This document shows positions 61,092-64,000 of a stretch of DNA of 64,000 bases, piece after piece. The notes beneath the pieces are model-generated. The model made no database searches. It had not been told where the DNA came from and saw only the letters and a program-made list of their open reading frames with translations. Location of the stretch: positions 2,418,001-2,482,000 of the forward strand of contig NZ_OZ241968.1 in the NCBI RefSeq assembly GCF_965204125.1. Reading direction: 5' to 3'. Source of the stretch: Poriferisodalis sp965204125 (lineage in GTDB: Bacteria > Actinomycetota > Acidimicrobiia > Acidimicrobiales > Poriferisodalaceae). The translations under genes and the position numbers were made by a program. The first letter of the stretch is position 1, and each line of letters starts with the position of its first letter.

Positions 61092-62029
61092 GAGGCCGAT
61101 CCCCTCGCCGGGGCAGCGTCGGCTGCCTCGTCGCCGACCGCTGCCAGCCCGGCCACCGCTTGTTCGAGCTCGCGCTGGTCGAGCAGCCGCACGGGGACTC
61201 CCGACGCAGACAGCTTGAGCACCCACAGGATGTTGCCGAAGATCATCGCCGCCACCGCCAGCAGGACGATCTGGCCGACCACGGTGCCGAACGGGTCGAA
61301 GAAGGCCCGGTTGAACGCGAACATCAGCACCACCGAGGCCACCGTGATGCCGGTGATCGACACCACCTGCGTCCAGGTGCGGGCATTGGCCACCTCGTTG
61401 CGCCGGCGCATCTCCACCTCGTTGCGCATCGAGCGCGACACGCTCTCGAACGCCTCGCTGATGCGAGCGCCCGAATCCCAGGCGATGTTCATGCCGAGCA
61501 CCAGGCGGTCGGCGTAGGGCGACTTCATGCGGGCGGCGAACCAGTCGAGCGCAGGGGCGAGACCCACCGTGCCGGCCAGCGTCGCGAGCTGCGTGACATG
61601 GCGCCGGAGCAAGGGCGGCGAGCTGGGCGCCGACAGCGTGACTGCCTCGAACAGCGACCCGCTGGCAGCGACGAGGTCGCGGATCTGCTCGGTCCACTGC
61701 GAGTAGGCCTCGATCTCGACGGCCACGGCCCGGCGCTGGCGGGGGACGGCGAACATCTTCGGTGCGATCAGCCCGGCGCCGGCGCCGACCACCGCCCCGA
61801 CCGGCCAGCCGGTGGCGTACCAGCAGCCGAAGGCCAGCACCGCCGCCAGGCATGCGCCGAGCAGCAGATCGGTGTCGACACCCGACCCGCGTGCCCGGAG
61901 GTTCTTGGCGCGGAACTGCCGCAAGCGCGGCCGCGACACGCGGGCAGGCATCTCGCGCAGCCCGATGAACACGGTGGTCGCGCCCAAGCCGGCGAGCGCG
62001 CCGAGCACGACCGAGGCGAACGGCTGCAC
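61088..62029 (-). CDS. tadB: Tad pilus inner-membrane platform protein TadB
   Basis: A 313-residue T2SSF-type membrane protein. Helices lie near residues 5-25, 55-90 (LLLGACLAAVLAFGCWYATGWPVGAVVGAGAG) and 230-280. The cytoplasmic domain has EAYSQWTEQIRDLVAASGSLFEAV and LGMNIAWDSGARISEAFESVSRSM, typical of TadB. It lies 3 bp after tadA and overlaps tadC, so the three are co-translated. Confidence 0.92.
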   Translation of the reverse strand: MQPFASVVLGALAGLGATTVFIGLREMPARVSRPRLRQFRAKNLRARGSGVDTDLLLGACLAAVLAFGCWYATGWPVGAVVGAGAGLIAPKMFAVPRQRRAVAVEIEAYSQWTEQIRDLVAASGSLFEAVTLSAPSSPPLLRRHVTQLATLAGTVGLAPALDWFAARMKSPYADRLVLGMNIAWDSGARISEAFESVSRSMRNEVEMRRRNEVANARTWTQVVSITGITVASVVLMFAFNRAFFDPFGTVVGQIVLLAVAAMIFGNILWVLKLSASGVPVRLLDQRELEQAVAGLAAVGDEAADAAPARGSAS

Positions 62030-62032
62030 CGC

Positions 62033-63616
62033 TCAGGGCTCCCGGCTGACGACACGCAGATGCGGGGGCGTCGCCGGCGTGGGCGGCGTGGGGTCGTTCG
62101 GGTGCTGCGGCTGGGCTTGACGGTGCTGGGCCTGCTGTGGCTGCTGGTGCTGCGGTGGAACCTGAGGCCGGCCGCGGGCGGGAGCCGCGGGCGGCGGCTG
62201 GTAGTGGCTCTGCCCGTGCGGCAGGCGGTAGGCCGGCGCCCCTGGCGGCTGCTGTGGGAGCTGTGCGGTGTCTGTGGGCTGGGGGGGCGGGCGCGACGGG
62301 GCGCCCATGGCCTGCTGGGGCGGCCCGAGCATCGCCGGGTCGAACCCCGACGCCCGCAGCCGCGCCAGCGCCTCGCCGTCGGGCTTGAAGGGCCGGACAT
62401 AGACGCCCACGCCGTCGGCGCCGGGGGCGAAGACCTCGCTGGTGAGCACCTCGCCGTCGGCGTAGCCGGTGACCTCCCGGATGGAGGTGATGGCACGGCG
62501 GCCGTCGGGCAGCTTCTTGATGTACACCAGCAGGTGCAGCACCTCGGCGATCTCTCGCAGCACCGAATCGGGCGTGGGCGCATCGGGGGAGCGCTGCGCG
62601 TAGATCAGGATCTTGTTGATGGCCGCCTCGGTGCTGCCCGCGTGGATGGTTCCGAGCGAGCCGTCGACGCCGATGCCCATCGACTGCAGGAGCTGCATCA
62701 CCTCGCCGCCGCGCACCTCGCCCACGATCACGCGGTCGGGCGACATCCGCAGCGCGGCGCGCAGCAGGTCGTACATGGCGATCTCGCCGGTGCCCTCGGT
62801 GTTGGCGGTGCGCGTCTCGAGCGCGAGCGTGCGCTTGTGCAGGCCCGACGACCGCAGGTGCAGTTCGAGGGTGTCTTCCACGGTGACGATGAGATCCTCC
62901 TGGGGCACCTCCGACAGCAGCGAGCGCAGCAAGGTGGTCTTGCCGGCGCCGGTGCCGCCGACCACCAGCATGTTGGCCGGATCGGGAGGCCGCACCGCGG
63001 CGCGCAGCACCGGCACCATCTGCGGGGTGATCGTGCCCGACTGCAGCAGCAGGTCGAGCGAGGCGGTGAGCATGCGGTGGCGCCGGATCACCATTGAGGT
63101 GCGCTCGGCGACCGCGGTGACCGCGAACAGCCGGTGCCCCGATGCGAGGCGCAGGTCGAGGATCGGCGAGGCCGTGTCGAACCGGCGCGAGGTGTGCCCC
63201 GCAGTGGCAGCGAGGTGACGGATCATGGTGACCAGCTCTTCCTCGCTGCCCGCCAGCGGCGGCGCCATGACACGGCGGCCGTCGGCCAGCGACAGGATCA
63301 CCGTGTCATGGCCGAGCACGTGGATGTTCTCCACATCGGGACGCTCGAGCAGCGGCACCAGGGCGCCGCCGCCCATCAGCCCGCGCACGTTGGCACGGAA
63401 GTCGCGCCGGTCCTCGGCACCGAGCTGCGTGCCGCCGCGCATCACCGCGTCGGTGTCGCTCTGGTTGAGGATGCGATCGGCGACCGCCATCAGGCGCTCG
63501 TCGATGACCTCGGCGGGCAGCTTCTGACGCTGCAGCTCGAGGTACTGGCGCAGGAGATCGTCGCGGGACTGCTCGAACAGCTCGAACCCGGGACGGCGCT
63601 CGATGGTGTCGGTCAC
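62033..63616 (-). CDS. tadA: Tad pilus assembly ATPase TadA/CpaF with Pro/Gln-rich tail
   Basis: A 527-residue secretion ATPase that powers Flp pilus assembly. Walker A GGTGAGKTTLL, Asp box TVEDTLELHL, Walker B DRVIVGEVRGGE and His box GTIHAGSTEAA are all intact. The N-terminal domain is standard. Residues from about 430 onward form a Pro/Gln-rich tail (QPPGAPAYRLPHGQ, then QQPQQAQHRQAQPQHP) longer than in most CpaF proteins. GTG start at 63616. The next gene upstream also ends in Pro/Gln/Tyr repeats. Confidence 0.94.
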   Translation of the reverse strand: MTDTIERRPGFELFEQSRDDLLRQYLELQRQKLPAEVIDERLMAVADRILNQSDTDAVMRGGTQLGAEDRRDFRANVRGLMGGGALVPLLERPDVENIHVLGHDTVILSLADGRRVMAPPLAGSEEELVTMIRHLAATAGHTSRRFDTASPILDLRLASGHRLFAVTAVAERTSMVIRRHRMLTASLDLLLQSGTITPQMVPVLRAAVRPPDPANMLVVGGTGAGKTTLLRSLLSEVPQEDLIVTVEDTLELHLRSSGLHKRTLALETRTANTEGTGEIAMYDLLRAALRMSPDRVIVGEVRGGEVMQLLQSMGIGVDGSLGTIHAGSTEAAINKILIYAQRSPDAPTPDSVLREIAEVLHLLVYIKKLPDGRRAITSIREVTGYADGEVLTSEVFAPGADGVGVYVRPFKPDGEALARLRASGFDPAMLGPPQQAMGAPSRPPPQPTDTAQLPQQPPGAPAYRLPHGQSHYQPPPAAPARGRPQVPPQHQQPQQAQHRQAQPQHPNDPTPPTPATPPHLRVVSREP

Positions 63617-63678
63617 GGCCGGGCCCTACAGCCGATGGCCAGCGTCTGCATCTCCGGACTGGGCCGGCCGGGCACGGC

Positions 63679-64000
63679 TCACGCCGTGACTCCCTCTCCC
63701 GGGCGAGAGCGATGCTTGTCGGGATCGCTCCCGGCCGATTCGCCGAAGAGTTCCGCCGCCCACGACCGGAATGACCCCGACGGCGCGGTCGGCGCGTCGG
63801 CAAGGGGCGTCGGGGACGGTTCAGCTGCCGGTGGTTCCGGTTGATGCTGCGCTGACGCCGGCTGGCCGTACGACGGCGGCGCACTCTCGCCGCCATGAAG
63901 GTGTGCCGGTTGCTCGTACCCGGGTTGTGGGTACGGCTGCTGGGGGTAGTCGTGTTGCGGGTATGGCGGTTGTGGGTATGGCGGTTGTGGGTAGGGCGGG
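63679..64000 (-). CDS. Partial protein with PPYPQ repeats, C-terminal part only
   Basis: An open frame enters from the right edge and stops at 63679. It reads four PPYPQ-like units (PPYPQPPYPQPPYPQHDYPQ), then QPGYEQPAHLHGGESAPPYG, and ends SFRSWAAELFGESAGSDPDKHRSRPGEGVTA-like text. The position just upstream of tadA on the same strand fits a TadZ/CpaE-type gene or a regulator, but nothing visible identifies it. The start and any folded domain lie outside the window. Confidence 0.6.
   Translation of the reverse strand, partial: PPYPQPPYPQPPYPQHDYPQQPYPQPGYEQPAHLHGGESAPPSYGQPASAQHQPEPPAAEPSPTPLADAPTAPSGSFRSWAAELFGESAGSDPDKHRSRPGEGVTA

Overview
The window is a GC-rich actinobacterial chromosome segment. 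Mycothiol synthesis (mshC), a phosphatidylinositol-mannoside block (pgsA, patA, pimA), an F420:NADP oxidoreductase, an InhA/FabI-type enoyl reductase and DUF222-HNH (13E12-like) proteins point to Actinomycetota. The Thr/Pro linkers, class I lysyl-tRNA synthetase and cell-wall-binding-repeat protease suggest an Acidimicrobiia-like lineage; that placement is inference. The only RNA gene seen is one tRNA-Gly. No rRNA, CRISPR array, IS transposase or integrase was recognised.

Layout. 0-5.4 kb: a hypothetical protein, an acyl-CoA dehydrogenase, a secreted propeller-like protein, then a leftward thioesterase / NTF2-like / ABC ATPase group. 5.4-9.6 kb: a heterodimeric ABC exporter, one half frameshifted. 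9.7-16.2 kb: a defence island with an AbrB-PIN toxin-antitoxin pair and a type III restriction-modification pair (mod, res), each carrying one single-base frameshift. 16.3-24.1 kb: two CNNM/CorC-like membrane proteins, an ammonium transporter with an upstream partner gene, class I lysS, tRNA-Gly and fabI. 24.1-32.3 kb: a rightward housekeeping block of npdG, mshC, a membrane protein, pgsA, patA, pimA, a protease-dead M48 homologue, pdxS and pdxT. 32.3-34.3 kb: two tetR genes (one truncated) and the first of four repeat-built coiled-coil proteins.

34.4-64 kb is mostly a surface-structure region on the minus strand. Its right end encodes the Tad/Flp pilus motor and platform (tadA, tadB, tadC), small coiled-coil membrane proteins and a pilin-like protein. 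Its left part is a long run of tightly packed genes: three TadE/TadG-like pseudopilins, a hyperacidic LysM protein, a type I periplasmic-binding lipoprotein, a complete NitT/TauT-type ABC importer, a lipoprotein and a 949-residue Cys-rich secreted protein. Most of the later junctions are 4-bp ATGA overlaps, so the importer looks translationally coupled to pilus-type genes. Between the two halves lie a frameshifted DUF222-HNH gene, two more coiled-coil proteins and a rightward pair encoding a free-standing protease prodomain-like protein and a 1661-residue kexin-like subtilase with C-terminal cell-wall-binding repeats.

Four single-base frameshifts, a C13 tract and a G16 tract (both beside short direct duplications) and decayed TadE copies show local instability or local sequence error; reads are needed to tell which. 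Several genes share a -10-like TANNNT hexamer 6-8 nt before the start codon, as expected for leaderless transcripts, and this was used to choose starts.
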